From Bacillus sp. CHD6a (GTDB lineage Bacteria; Bacillota; Bacilli; Bacillales; Bacillaceae_I), in contig NZ_LBMD01000001.1 of NCBI RefSeq assembly GCF_001293645.1, positions 1 to 64,000 of the forward strand: 64,000 bases of DNA, in the 5' to 3' direction. A model generated the notes under the pieces. That model was not told the DNA's origin. It searched no databases and worked only from the letters and a program-made list of their open reading frames with translations. Below are positions 43,500 through 52,260 of the stretch, one piece after another (within the stretch, counting starts at the first letter, position 1; each line of letters begins with the position of its first letter). Position numbers and translations under genes: made by a program.

Positions 43500-43760
43500 A
43501 TGTATATTGGAGTATCGATTATTATCATTATAGGTAGTATTCTTATTATTCAAGGGTTTAAACTTACTAAAGCTAAGCATACGGAAGAAAAATATATTAA
43601 TGGTACTGCTGTCTATAATGTAGGAATAGTGGAATCTATTGTATTATTTTTGCTTACTTTATTATTTAAATATATTCCATTTTGGTTAATGAGAGGAGCT
43701 TTGATATTTTTCGGTTTTGTTTTTATCATAATGGGCATCCTGATTTTACTATATGGATAA
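43500..43760 (+). CDS. Small membrane protein, unrecognised
   Basis: 86 residues, about three membrane segments (residues 3-20, 44-60, 66-85), with a polar loop KAKHTEEKYINGTAV. The ribosome site is weak (GGGTGAAAAAAG). No family is recognised. It is flanked by repeats at both ends (43420 and 43857). Confidence 0.5.
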   Translation: MYIGVSIIIIIGSILIIQGFKLTKAKHTEEKYINGTAVYNVGIVESIVLFLLTLLFKYIPFWLMRGALIFFGFVFIIMGILILLYG

Positions 43761-43856
43761 TTTAACTAAAAAGGGTGTTTTAAGTGAATTAATACTTTAG
43801 AAAAATAACTAATCATTAACCTTTGCAGCTGTTTCGCATGTTCAGATATTCCTTAT

Positions 43857-43968
43857 TCTGGCGCAATTCTTTAACAAGGATTAGCGCTAGTTTATTTTAT
43901 TGGTCAATAAAATATCTTATTGAAGGAATTTTTAGATTATGAAATAATTGGAATTAAGCAAACAGGCA
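43857..43968 (+). repeat. Hairpin-promoter repeat, copy K
   Basis: The hairpin GGCGCAATTCTTTAAC/AAGGATTAGCGC (43860-43887) is followed by TTGAAG (43920-43925), 17 bp, AATAAT (43943-43948) and TTGGAATTAAGCAAAC. Next gene: Nudix 44040. Confidence 0.88.
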
Positions 43969-44039
43969 GGATTAAGAAAAAATTTTTATACTCTCATTAG
44001 AAATTTCTAGATCGCGTTATCTTTAGGGGAGGTTAATTG

Positions 44040-44474
44040 GTGTATCCAAGAGCAAATACACTAGGAATAATTGTGAAGGACAACGATATCCTTTTGGAAG
44101 AGCAGGAAGGAAAGCATTCAAAAGGGATAGGTTCATATTACCGTCCCATTGGCGGTACAATTGAATTCGGCGAAAGGTCAAATGAAACATTGGTGAGAGA
44201 GTTTACTGAAGAATTAGGCGTTGATGTTGTTATAAAGAGATATATTTCCTGCATAGAGAATATATTTACGTTCGACGAAAACTTAGGTCACGAAATAACA
44301 CAGATATACTTAGTGGAATTTAAAGATAGGAATTTATATCATAAAGAATATTTTACAGTATCTGAAGGAAATGAAATTACTTATGCAAAATGGATTGATA
44401 AAGATGAAATTTTTTCTGGGGAAAAAGTCCTTTACCCAAATGGATTAACAGAATTATTGAAAAAGGAAATTTAG
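44040..44474 (+). CDS. Nudix hydrolase
   Basis: 144 residues. The Nudix box GGTIEFGERSNETLVREF, then TEELGV, contains the metal ligands. The start MYPRANTLGIIVKDNDILL has a GTG with GGGGAGG upstream. A truncated copy of its first codons plus leader lies at 35127-35232, where an ATG stands in place of GTG. The substrate is not predictable. A GNAT tail fragment follows directly at 44475. Confidence 0.85.
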   Translation: MYPRANTLGIIVKDNDILLEEQEGKHSKGIGSYYRPIGGTIEFGERSNETLVREFTEELGVDVVIKRYISCIENIFTFDENLGHEITQIYLVEFKDRNLYHKEYFTVSEGNEITYAKWIDKDEIFSGEKVLYPNGLTELLKKEI

Positions 44475-44574
44475 GTTTTTAGGTTTTGTAGAGGAAGGAA
44501 AATTAAGAGAAGCAGGGTGGCTATTTGACCATTATGTAGAACATATTCTTTATTCTCCTCCCTATTGGCAATGA
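44475..44574 (+). pseudogene. C-terminal fragment of a GNAT acetyltransferase
   Basis: A frame reading FLGFVEEGKLREAGWLFDHY and VEHILYS, with a stop at 44572-44574, matches the usual end of RimJ-like GNAT proteins (GFVEEGxLR, then YSLL). The rest of the gene is missing. It directly follows the Nudix stop, so part of the neighbour was replaced. Confidence 0.6.
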
Positions 44575-44621
44575 TTAATATTAAATGTAGTTAATTCTAA
44601 TTAATCTATTGGAGCTGCTGT

Positions 44622-45488
44622 ATGAAAGGTAATGATAAAATCATTGATGTTTTAGAAAGTAAAGGATTGTTAAGGAATGCTGAAATAGAATTAAAGCGCA
44701 TGAATAGTGGGACTACTAGTGGAATCTTATATACTCTTATATTAGATAAAAACCCTGTTTATGTTATCAAAATGGATGATCCAAAAATCATAAGTTCAAC
44801 TAAAGATTTCTTGCGGGCATACAAAGAAATAAGTGTAATACCTGATGTGATTTATGCGGATGAAAATGATAATTACATAGTTTATACATATATCCCTGGA
44901 GAAACTCACCACAACCGTGGTTCTAAATTAGAGTGGATGACCATTTTAATCCAAGAATTATTTACTAAATACAACAAGATAAATAATGATTCATCATGGG
45001 GAAGGGTTAATGGAATACATAGAAGCACTTGGACAGATTTTAACAATATTAGTTTTCAGCTTGCTCATGAAAGCATAGGAAACCATCTACCTTATGAAGA
45101 CCATAGTAGAGTCAAAGAGTTAGTAGAGAAACTTAGAGATTATCATAATCAAGAAGATAAATATTATCTTCACGGAGATACAGGAATCCATAATTTCGTC
45201 TACCATTCAAATAAACTAGTCGGGGTTATAGATCCGTCACCTTTAATTGGACCAAGGATTTATGATTTTACGTATGCATTCTGCTCCTCTCCTGATAGCC
45301 TGGATTTTGAAACGCTGCAGCCATTATTCAACCTATGGAAAGGTAATCTACCCTTCACAGAAAAACGTCTTATCGATGAGGTGATTTTTCAACTGTATAC
45401 CCGTATTGGAGTATGCATTAAAGTTCATCCTCAGGATTTTAGTAGTTATATTCAAGCTTGGAGTGAGTGGAGAGAGTATCTATATTAA
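44622..45488 (+). CDS. Aminoglycoside phosphotransferase-like (APH family) protein
   Basis: 288 residues. APH kinase motifs are visible: the Brenner loop YLHGDTGIHNFVY (about 182-194) with the catalytic aspartate, and GVIDPSPLIG as the metal-binding DFG equivalent, where the usual D-x-D is changed to D-P-S. Family members phosphorylate aminoglycosides, macrolides or small metabolites; this one is not tied to a drug by sequence. GGAG precedes the ATG. It looks intact. Confidence 0.78.
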   Translation: MKGNDKIIDVLESKGLLRNAEIELKRMNSGTTSGILYTLILDKNPVYVIKMDDPKIISSTKDFLRAYKEISVIPDVIYADENDNYIVYTYIPGETHHNRGSKLEWMTILIQELFTKYNKINNDSSWGRVNGIHRSTWTDFNNISFQLAHESIGNHLPYEDHSRVKELVEKLRDYHNQEDKYYLHGDTGIHNFVYHSNKLVGVIDPSPLIGPRIYDFTYAFCSSPDSLDFETLQPLFNLWKGNLPFTEKRLIDEVIFQLYTRIGVCIKVHPQDFSSYIQAWSEWREYLY

Positions 45489-45516
45489 CCAAATGATGGA
45501 AGGAGGCAGACAACAA

Positions 45517-45603
45517 AATAATTGAAGCAATGAATTTACTTTATGAGGAATATATAAAGCAATCGACAGCAGTACGTAATTTTAAAAAGAGTAGTATTTA
45601 ACA
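45517..45603 (+). other. Short frame, possible remnant
   Basis: A frame IIEAMNLLYEEYIKQSTAVR ends with KKSSI and a stop at 45601. GGAGG lies upstream, but no ordinary start codon fits it. Not recognised. Confidence 0.3.
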
Positions 45604-45661
45604 TATTCAAAATTAAAAACATAAGAAATTAACTTCAATTATGAGGAGAGGATGGGGTTAT

Positions 45662-46222
45662 ATGAATTTAAATAACAATCTAAAAGTAGTCATTGGTGCA
45701 GGTGAATACAATAACAATCCAGAATGGCTTCAAACGCAAGAAAATGAACTAAATTTGTTAAGGAGAGTTGATTGGAAGAATAAGTTTTCACCTAACTCAC
45801 TTGAAGCTGTATTGGCAGAACACGTTTGGGAACACCTAACTTATGAAGAAGGAGCTGAAGCTGCAAAGATTTGTTTTGATTTTTTGAAACCTGGTGGCTA
45901 TATACGTTGTGCCGTTCCTGATGGTTTTTTTCCAGATAAAGAATACCAGGAAGAGGTTCAAGTAGGAGGACCTGGACCTAAAGATCACCCAGCAGCAAGT
46001 CATAAAATTGTACATACTTACAAGACATTTAGCTCTATGTTTGAACAAGCTGGTTTTGACGTTACTCTACTAGAATATTGTGATGGGGATGGTAAATTTC
46101 ATTTCAATAATTGGGATGAAAAGATGGGATTTATCTATCGTTCAAAGCGTTTTGACCACCGAAATCAAAACGGCAATTTGGGTTTTGTTTCACTCATAGT
46201 CGATGCTGTGAAACCATTATGA
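45662..46222 (+). CDS. Class I SAM-dependent methyltransferase-like protein
   Basis: 186 residues. The C-terminal motifs of a methyltransferase are clear (AEHVWEHLTYEEGAEAAK, FLKPGGYIRCAVPDG, and FEQAGFDV). The N-terminal SAM-binding glycine loop is reduced: VVIGAGEYNNNPEWL. It belongs to the predicted methyltransferase group with a short N-terminus. GAGGATGGGG precedes ATG 45662. Substrate unknown. Confidence 0.72.
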   Translation: MNLNNNLKVVIGAGEYNNNPEWLQTQENELNLLRRVDWKNKFSPNSLEAVLAEHVWEHLTYEEGAEAAKICFDFLKPGGYIRCAVPDGFFPDKEYQEEVQVGGPGPKDHPAASHKIVHTYKTFSSMFEQAGFDVTLLEYCDGDGKFHFNNWDEKMGFIYRSKRFDHRNQNGNLGFVSLIVDAVKPL

Positions 46223-46304
46223 AATTACCAATAGAAGATTAAAATTGTTCCCAAGCTTCGGAATTAGAAAGCCTACGTAGGTTATCTTGATGTTAAGACT
46301 TCAA

Positions 46305-46341
46305 ACAAACGCGCGCTATCCTAGAAGGATTAGCGCTTATT
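46305..46341 (+). repeat. Hairpin-only repeat copy
   Basis: AAACGCGCGCTATCCTAG and AAGGATTAGCGCTT with a T-tract (ATTTTTC). The promoter box is absent. Confidence 0.6.
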
Positions 46342-46491
46342 TTTCATTATGAGGCTAAAAAATTGAGCAACACTTGGCAGCTAAATTGGATATCTATGTT
46401 AATATAAGTGAAGATTGTGAAGGGTTTTAAGTTACCAGAAGAAATTTACATAATTTTTCTAAAGTTAATAAAAGTAAGGATTGGTGGCAGC

Positions 46492-47187
46492 TTGGCTATA
46501 GAGTGGATTGAGATAACGAAAAATAGTACAAAGTATTTTGATGAAGTAATGAAATTATATGAACAATCTTTCCCACTTGAAGTCAGGGAATCACAAGATA
46601 TTTTTCATCGAAGCATTAGATATTCGGAAAGTAGTTTTCCAAATACTTTTCGTTTTTTGGTAGGGATTGAAGATGAAAAAGTATTATCATTTGCAACAGG
46701 CCATTTTTTGGCTAGTGTTAATGCAGGTTTTGTTGTTTATATCGTGACAAACCCTTCTATAAGAAGTAGTGGATTAGGTTCTAAAACTCTCCATAAGCTA
46801 GAAGAGTTACTTAATGCAGATGCTATAAATGCAGGATATGAGAATATAGATAAGATACTGCTTGAAACTGAGATAAAAGAAATGGTTCATACTGAAAAAG
46901 AAAAAGAGGAATGTGGTAAACGAGAAAAATTTTTTAAGAGAAACGGTTATTTTCATCTAAGTTCAATTGATTATAGACAACCACCTTTACACAAGGAAGA
47001 GCAATCAGTGCCTCTTAAATTATTTGTAAAAAAGTGTAACGCTGAAGACATTTCGTATGATAGGTTACAGCAAGCAATAGTTGCTCTTTATCAAGAGAAG
47101 TACTTCCATGTAAATGGGATAAAAAGAATGGTCCTTCATAACTGTTTGAGAGAGATGGGAATAGAGGAAAGAGGCATAACTTTTTAA
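46492..47187 (+). CDS. GNAT family N-acetyltransferase-like protein
   Basis: 231 residues. It starts IEWIEITKNSTKYFDEVMKL. The acetyl-CoA region is VVYIVTNPSIRSSGLGSKTL (RSSGLG) and the C-terminal half is extended (EECGKREKFFKRNGYFHLSS). TTG 46492 follows AAGGATTGGTGG; a longer frame from GTG 46408 adds 28 residues that do not resemble the family. Substrate unknown. Confidence 0.75.
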   Translation: MAIEWIEITKNSTKYFDEVMKLYEQSFPLEVRESQDIFHRSIRYSESSFPNTFRFLVGIEDEKVLSFATGHFLASVNAGFVVYIVTNPSIRSSGLGSKTLHKLEELLNADAINAGYENIDKILLETEIKEMVHTEKEKEECGKREKFFKRNGYFHLSSIDYRQPPLHKEEQSVPLKLFVKKCNAEDISYDRLQQAIVALYQEKYFHVNGIKRMVLHNCLREMGIEERGITF

Positions 47188-47286
47188 ATTTATCTATTCT
47201 TAATTTATCAGGAGGGTATTTGGAATATCCTTGCAGCAAGGCTGTTTCTGGACGACCTTCCATTATAGGGGGCAAGAGCCATTCGA

Positions 47287-47390
47287 GAAAAGGCGCTATC
47301 CTATAAGGATTAGCGCTTATTTTCTTTTAAAAGGATAACAATTATTTATTGTAGGAATTTATAGATTATGAAATAATTGGAATTAAGCAA
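47287..47390 (+). repeat. Hairpin-promoter repeat, copy L
   Basis: The hairpin AGGCGCTATCC/AAGGATTAGCGC (47291-47317) is followed by TTGTAG (47349-47354), 17 bp, AATAAT (47372-47377) and TTGGAATTAAGCAAAC. Next gene: DUF4871. Confidence 0.85.
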
Positions 47391-47446
47391 ACGAGCATTT
47401 TTAATGAATAACAATTTACAACAAAGTTTTAGTTGAGGTGATAATT

Positions 47447-47911
47447 TTGCTAGGTGCTTTACGTTTAGTCTTCATTGGATTAGGGTTGGGATTGTTTGTA
47501 TTAGGATGTGAGAAAGAAACAATCGTTTACGAAACCACTCCAACTTTTGTTTCTGAATCGGAGGAATTTGCTGGAATAGAGGGTAAAGCAGGCTTTTTAA
47601 ACGGTGTTTATACTGCAAATGAACCTCAAAAGACTTTATGGCATTTTTGGGGGCCTTCTGATGAAATAAATGGTGCTGTACGGGTGGAAGGGACTCATTT
47701 AGAAACAGGAGAAAAAACTCCAATATTATTAGACGGTCATAGTTTTGATGCTGCAACTTGGGAGTTTGACCACGGATTTACTCAACCTAATCTTGGAGCA
47801 ACGAAGACGATGCCATCCTATGTTGGATTCGAGAAACCAGGTTTTTGGGAAGTTTCCGTTTATACTGATGGCAACCATATAGGAGATTTTATAGTAGATG
47901 TAAATGAGTGA
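47447..47911 (+). CDS. DUF4871 domain lipoprotein
   Basis: 154 residues. The N-terminal signal ends in a lipobox (FVLGC), so it is probably a membrane-anchored lipoprotein. The DUF4871 pattern follows: SEEFAGIEGKAGFLNGVY, KTLWHFWGP, and MPSYVGFEKPGFWEVSVY. The structure is an Ig-like beta sandwich in relatives; no enzymatic role is known. TTG 47447 follows GAGGTGAT; a GTG three codons earlier is an alternative start. Confidence 0.75.
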   Translation: MLGALRLVFIGLGLGLFVLGCEKETIVYETTPTFVSESEEFAGIEGKAGFLNGVYTANEPQKTLWHFWGPSDEINGAVRVEGTHLETGEKTPILLDGHSFDAATWEFDHGFTQPNLGATKTMPSYVGFEKPGFWEVSVYTDGNHIGDFIVDVNE

Positions 47912-48016
47912 AGAGTAGAAGCAATCTGTGAAACAATCTTGGAGCGTTCATAGCATATGTATCTTCCTCTCATCAAAATACGGGATCATAAGATAGGTAG
48001 GACAGGTGAATAAAAT

Positions 48017-48556
48017 TTGAAGATTAAAAGAGTGTATGATTATGAACTTGATGATGGTGTAAGGAGAAGTATCCAAGAGTTATTATTAAACTGTTTTGAA
48101 GAGGTTTATCCAAAAGAAAGAATTTATTATAAGCAATTGCCCCATTTTAGATACCTAGTTTTTAATGATGAAGATATACTTGTTGCTCAAGTTGGATTAG
48201 ATTATCGAGTAATGAATCTAAATGGCAAGCCTGTAAACGTTCTTGGAGTAATTGATTTATGTGTTTTAAAAGAATACCGTTCAAATGGATTAGGCTCAAC
48301 GTTACTTACAGAAGTTGAAAAATTTAGTAAAAACAAGTTAATAGATTTCTTACTTTTATTTGCAGACAATAAAAATTTGTATTTAAAAAATGGATACAGG
48401 TCCGTAAAGAACAAATGTAAATGGCTTATGATAGATAATGAAAGCCATAGTTCTTTAGGTTTAGGAAATGAAGAGATTAATGAACTTTTGATTAAAGAGA
48501 TAGGAAATGTAAAGTGGCATAATGGAGAACTAGATCTATTGGGCTATCTTTATTAA
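48017..48556 (+). CDS. GNAT family N-acetyltransferase (aminoglycoside 2'-type fold)
   Basis: 179 residues. It resembles AAC(2')/NodA-type acetyltransferases: a central VLGVIDLCVLKEYRSNGLGS (motif A, RSNGLGS), then LLLFADNKNLYLKNGYRSVK. The N-terminal helix carries the extra residues of this subgroup. TTG with ACAGGTGAAT upstream. No drug specificity can be read from the sequence. Confidence 0.78.
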   Translation: MKIKRVYDYELDDGVRRSIQELLLNCFEEVYPKERIYYKQLPHFRYLVFNDEDILVAQVGLDYRVMNLNGKPVNVLGVIDLCVLKEYRSNGLGSTLLTEVEKFSKNKLIDFLLLFADNKNLYLKNGYRSVKNKCKWLMIDNESHSSLGLGNEEINELLIKEIGNVKWHNGELDLLGYLY

Positions 48557-48576
48557 TAGGAGCACTATTCAACTAT

Positions 48577-48612
48577 TTTGGATTCTTTCTGGGAGACCTG
48601 TACAGCCATTTC
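48577..48612 (+). repeat. Variant repeat (GACCTGTAC subtype)
   Basis: TTTTGGATTCTTTCTGGGAG, then ACCTGTACAG; compare 901 and 31866. Left end degraded. Confidence 0.4.
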
Positions 48613-48655
48613 TCTAATAAATGATTTCCAGCAATATGACACTTTTGTTAAATAA

Positions 48656-48683
48656 TTTTGGTTAAGCAGAATTATGCTATAAT
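48656..48683 (+). promoter_or_regulatory. Sigma-A promoter
   Basis: TTTTGG (48656-48661), 16 bp and TATAAT (48678-48683) preceded by TGC, a full extended -10. It lies upstream of a short ORF and the GNAT gene at 48837. Confidence 0.6.
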
Positions 48684-48734
48684 TGAAAAGTCTGAATTAT
48701 TACGGGACAATAACTGTTATAGGAGGCGTTCATT

Positions 48735-48791
48735 ATGTTAAACAAGAAGGATATAATTGTGAATAAATTTATGGGGATTACGCCGAATTAA
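48735..48791 (+). pseudogene. 18-codon gene head with a strong ribosome site
   Basis: GGAGGCG precedes ATG 48735; the frame reads MLNKKDIIVNKFMGITPN and stops. The strong site suggests the head of a lost gene or a leader peptide. Not recognised. Confidence 0.35.
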
Positions 48792-48836
48792 CAAAGTTGT
48801 TTAGCGTTTTCCCAAATTCTGAAAGGGGAAACATTT

Positions 48837-49289
48837 GTGAGTACAAAAAACGTGAAGCTTGTAGAATTGAATGAAGAGAACTGGTATGAGTGCTGTAAAT
48901 TAGAGGTATCATTAGAACAAGCAAAATTCATAGAATCAAATGCAATATCAATAGCTCAATCAAAATTTGAGCCTACATTAAAACCTTATGCTATATATTT
49001 TAAAGAGAGAGCAGTAGGCTTTTTAATGTATAATTCGGTTCCAGAAGAACTTGATGGTTATTGGATTTATAGAATAATGGTTGATAAAGAATTCCAAGGC
49101 AAGGGTATAGGCAAAGCAGCAACAAATTTAATGATTCAAGAAATGGAAAAATTACCGAATGGAACGAAAATTGTAGTAGGTTATCATCCTATGAATACAA
49201 GTGCCCACCAGCTATATTCCAGCTTAGGGTTTATAGATTATGGAGATAGGTTTGGTAAAGAAATGGCAGTAATTAAATATATTAAGTAG
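48837..49289 (+). CDS. GNAT family N-acetyltransferase (diamine/spermidine-type)
   Basis: 150 residues. VKLVELNEENWYECCKLEVS at the start, KPYAIYFKERAVGFLMY, IYRIMVDKEFQGKGIGKAA (motif A) and HPMNTSAHQLYSSLGF match BltD-like diamine acetyltransferases. It shares its layout with the gene at 39841 but is clearly distinct in sequence. AAAGGGGAA precedes the GTG start. Confidence 0.85.
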   Translation: MSTKNVKLVELNEENWYECCKLEVSLEQAKFIESNAISIAQSKFEPTLKPYAIYFKERAVGFLMYNSVPEELDGYWIYRIMVDKEFQGKGIGKAATNLMIQEMEKLPNGTKIVVGYHPMNTSAHQLYSSLGFIDYGDRFGKEMAVIKYIK

Positions 49290-49872
49290 TATTTAATTAA
49301 GAAGGGGCCTAAAATTAGTTTTTTTGGATTTTAATGGATAATGTTGTTTTTCTAAATAATGAATGGGGACTCGATAAATGTTTTGAGTTCCCTCGTTCAA
49401 TAAAAGGTCTCTTTACTGAAGAATACTTTATTTGATGGGTAAACTTCCGCAAACCACCTCAACACTCCATTATGATGGTTAGTTATTTGATATGCTGAAA
49501 TGTTACTTGAGTCCTCGTACTGTATATATCTGATTTGAAAGGTGATTTACTATATTGAAAGTCCAGCGTCAAGTAGTATCTCCATCATACACCGCTTCTC
49601 CCTCTTGAAACTTTACTTTTTAGACATCAATAGTCATTAATGTCTTTACTCATAATACTGCATTCTCTCTCCGTTATTTAAACGCATCTTCCTTAGTCTA
49701 ATTCTTTTCGAGATATCACTATTTTGAGGCAAGAAATCCAATAAAGAATAGCTTTTGTAACTTCAATAAACGTCTTTACGTAGTCCTTGGAGTGGTAACG
49801 TTGGCGTACTAGATTGCGGTTACCAGTTAACGTTTTAAGAATAGGGCGTCTTTTTTTAAGGCTCATACATAT
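49290..49872. other. Large gap with no recognisable gene
   Basis: No frame longer than about 40 codons with a ribosome site was found. The reverse strand has short protein-like stretches (for example TFIEVTKAILYWISCL and RLRKMRLNNGERMQYYE near 49670-49780) that may be decayed coding DNA, identity unknown. GGTAAC and GTTACC (49797, 49821) form an inverted repeat, and AGGGCGTCTTTTTTTAAGG at 49844 is a repeat-like arm. Confidence 0.4.
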
Positions 49873-49916
49873 TTGTTTTATATCGTATAGTAAGATATAA
49901 TCTATTTATACGATAT
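49873..49916 (+). promoter_or_regulatory. marR promoter and operator
   Basis: TTGTTT (49873-49878), 17 bp and TATAAT (49896-49901) form the promoter. A perfect inverted repeat ATATCGTATA (49880-49889)/TATACGATAT (49907-49916) spans it, consistent with autorepression by the MarR protein just downstream. Confidence 0.7.
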
Positions 49917-49933
49917 AAAGAGGTGTTTTCAGA

Positions 49934-50356
49934 ATGGATTTTAATGTAAAGACACTAAATAATTATTGGACAGATATCTATTTTCATTTGCATTATCCTC
50001 ATAAGGAAAAGATTACACACCAAGTAATTAGGGTTCTGCAAATAGTAGAGAAAGAACAGAACATTGGAATTAACGAAGTTTCTTCACACTTAAATGTATC
50101 TCACAATACAGCTTCTGAAAATGTTAAACGCATTATTGAAAAAAAATATTTAGTTAAAGATAGATATCCATCAGATGAAAGAAGAGTAATTTTAAAATTA
50201 ACGGATTTAGGAAGAGAGGTTTTACAAAGAAATACAAGTCTAGACGAGAGCAAGTTAATTGATATATGGGATAGCATGTCTCCCGATGAAAAATCGTTAG
50301 TAGAGTCTGCCTTTAAATTATTGAGGGAGCGTGCGCAGAATGTACCTTTTGGCTAA
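49934..50356 (+). CDS. MarR family transcriptional regulator
   Basis: 140 residues. Winged helix with INEVSSHLNVSHNTASENVK as recognition helix region and the wing DRYPSDERRVILKLT (DxRxxxLxLT type). A dimerising helix lies at each end. AAAGAGGTG precedes the ATG. The inverted repeat over its promoter suggests self-repression. The next gene, a DUF3147 membrane protein, overlaps its stop codon, so the two are co-regulated. Confidence 0.88.
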   Translation: MDFNVKTLNNYWTDIYFHLHYPHKEKITHQVIRVLQIVEKEQNIGINEVSSHLNVSHNTASENVKRIIEKKYLVKDRYPSDERRVILKLTDLGREVLQRNTSLDESKLIDIWDSMSPDEKSLVESAFKLLRERAQNVPFG

Positions 50357-50693
50357 GATTCTTGTATCAGCATTGATCATAGGTGTTGTAACAGAGATTG
50401 CTAGGCACTTCCCTACTTATGGAGGAATTATTGCAGCCCTTCCTCTTGTAAGTTTGTTAAGTATTATTTGGTTATCTGTTCAAGGCGAATCAAGTGAGAG
50501 CTTGAGTAAATTTGCTCTAGGTGTTCTCTCGGGATTCCCTGCAACTGCAGTTTTATTGCTGATCGTTTATATGTCTTTAAAGCAATCAATAAATCTATAC
50601 GTTTCTATTACGTTCGGTATTAGTGGCTGGCTGATCTTCCTAATCATTCAACAACATTTAAAAGATTTTCTTAAAACAATTCTCTTTGATTGA
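50340..50693 (+). CDS. DUF3147 family membrane protein
   Basis: 117 residues, four membrane segments. The pattern TEIARHFPTYGGIIAALPLV, then LSIIWL, and GFPATAVLLLIVYMSL is that of DUF3147 proteins. The role is unknown; MarR control hints at export or stress protection. ATG 50340 lies inside the marR gene and follows GGGAG, so translation is coupled. Confidence 0.8.
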   Translation: MYLLAKILVSALIIGVVTEIARHFPTYGGIIAALPLVSLLSIIWLSVQGESSESLSKFALGVLSGFPATAVLLLIVYMSLKQSINLYVSITFGISGWLIFLIIQQHLKDFLKTILFD

Positions 50694-50745
50694 AAGTAAG
50701 AGAGTTTTATTAAAAATGTATTGATAACTAAAGGAGTATTGTTAA

Positions 50746-51473
50746 ATGATTAAATCCTTTCATAGTATAATAGAAGTTTTTCAAGAAAGAGATATACCTG
50801 GATTAATTGAATTATCTGCTTCAGTAGGATGGGACTATGATAAAAATGAAATTCAAACGATAATGTCATCAGGTAAAGTTTACGGTTACAAGATTGATGA
50901 AGGGGTAATTGTGGCTAGTGCTGCAATAATTCCTTATGGCGTAAACCTTGCATCAATAGTATGGGGTTTATATATACAGATACTGTAAATAAATATCTAT
51001 GTGACAATTATACCCCTACAAATTTAGATGACACTCTTGAAATAGAGATTCATCAGATGCGTAAGGAAGATTTACCTCAGGTTGTAAAATTAGATAAGAA
51101 TGCAGTTGGTGTAGAAAGAAGAGTTTTTATTAGCAATAGGATAAACCAAGCTAAAGAGTCACTTGTTGTCAAAAATCCAGATGGGAGAATTATTGGATAT
51201 GGCTTATCTATTTTAGGGCCTATCAATCTTATACTTGGCCCAATTGAAGCACCTAATCATCATGTAGCGTTTGCATTACTTAATAGATTAGCTGGAAGTC
51301 ATCAAGGTAACTTAAGAATAGATATTCCATCTGGAAATGATGCATTTATGGCGCATTTAGAAAAAAATAATTTCATAAAAGTTAGTCAACCTCCTATTCT
51401 GATTAAGAATTCATACCTACTACCACCACGTACTAAAACATTATATGGCATAGCTGCACAAATTTTCGGATAG
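50746..51473 (+). pseudogene. GNAT acetyltransferase with an internal deletion and frameshift
   Basis: The first frame (50746-50988) encodes ELSASVGWDYDKNEIQTIMS and ends NLASI, then shifts into VWGLYIQIL. The second frame (from about 50961) continues with GFIYTDTVNKYLCDNY, which in related two-domain GNAT proteins comes about 40 residues later. The missing piece includes the acetyl-CoA motif A (RGxGxG) of the first domain. The rest, to 51473, is the C-terminal domain (LEIEIHQMRKEDLPQVVKL and following). The sequence therefore has an internal loss and a phase change and is very likely inactive. Confidence 0.75.
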
Positions 51474-51486
51474 ATTCGTTCTTCAG

Positions 51487-51580
51487 CAAACCGGATTAGC
51501 GCGCTTTTTTTATATGTAACATGGAAAAAGTCTTATTGAAGGGATTTTTTGATCATGAAATAATTGGACTAATGATCTGG
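51487..51580 (+). repeat. Hairpin-promoter repeat, copy M (left arm lost)
   Basis: CCGGATTAGCGCGCTTTTTTT keeps only the right hairpin arm. TTGAAG (51536-51541), 17 bp, AATAAT (51559-51564) with TGA before it, then TTGGACTAATG. Next gene: GNAT 51631. Confidence 0.78.
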
Positions 51581-51630
51581 GTAAGTTACTTTCTGAAGTG
51601 CAGTTGAATTTAACACTAAGGGAGATTATA

Positions 51631-52104
51631 ATGCATATTGATTTTTTATCAAACCATCCTCAAAAAATAAAAGAAGTTTCTGAAATGATTTATCAAGAAT
51701 TCGTATTAAAAACAGAGAGTGGTTTGACGTTTGATGATGTAGTTAAACATTTTTCTAATACAAAACACAATGAATTTCCAATAACTCTTGTGGCATTAGA
51801 GAACGGCGAATGTCTAGGGACGGTATCAATCTTTGAAAATGATTTAAAGATAAGAGGTATGTATAGACCTTGGCTTGCATCATTATATACCAAACCAGAA
51901 TATCGCAGCATAGGGATAGGGCAACGCTTAGTAGCTAGAACAATAGATGTAGCCAAAGATTTAGGGTTTAAAGAACTTTATTTAAGGACAGAAGATAGTT
52001 CTGATTATTATAGAAAGCTAGGTTGGACTTTTGTTGAAACCGTTTCTGATGGAAAAAACGAAAATATAGATGTATTTAAAATTAATTGTATGGAGTCAAA
52101 CTGA
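51631..52104 (+). CDS. GNAT family N-acetyltransferase
   Basis: 157 residues. WLASLYTKPEYRSIGIGQRL (motif A, RSIGIG) and LGFKELYLRTEDSSDYYRKL, then GWTF, are clear. The N-terminal IDFLSNHPQKIKEVSEMIYQ starts the fold. AAGGGAG precedes ATG 51631. Repeat copy M lies immediately upstream and probably supplies the promoter. Substrate unknown. Confidence 0.85.
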   Translation: MHIDFLSNHPQKIKEVSEMIYQEFVLKTESGLTFDDVVKHFSNTKHNEFPITLVALENGECLGTVSIFENDLKIRGMYRPWLASLYTKPEYRSIGIGQRLVARTIDVAKDLGFKELYLRTEDSSDYYRKLGWTFVETVSDGKNENIDVFKINCMESN

Positions 52105-52260
52105 TTTCCTCTAACAAAATTATATACTTTAGACTTTACTGGAGTTTTTATGGAATATAAGATTACTTTACCTTCAGATATGCACACCACTTGGGATTCA
52201 CAAGATATTATTGCACAGCAACTAATAAATCAACATAACTCTCTATTACGGGGTGATACA

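Noticed and set aside
44622-45488. Naming the APH-like gene as a specific aminoglycoside resistance gene
   Set aside because: Only family-level kinase motifs are visible; the changed DPS motif and distance from known enzymes do not allow a drug to be named.
49290-49872. Possible insertion sequence
   Set aside because: No terminal inverted repeats with target duplication and no recognisable transposase motif could be found,only short decayed frames.
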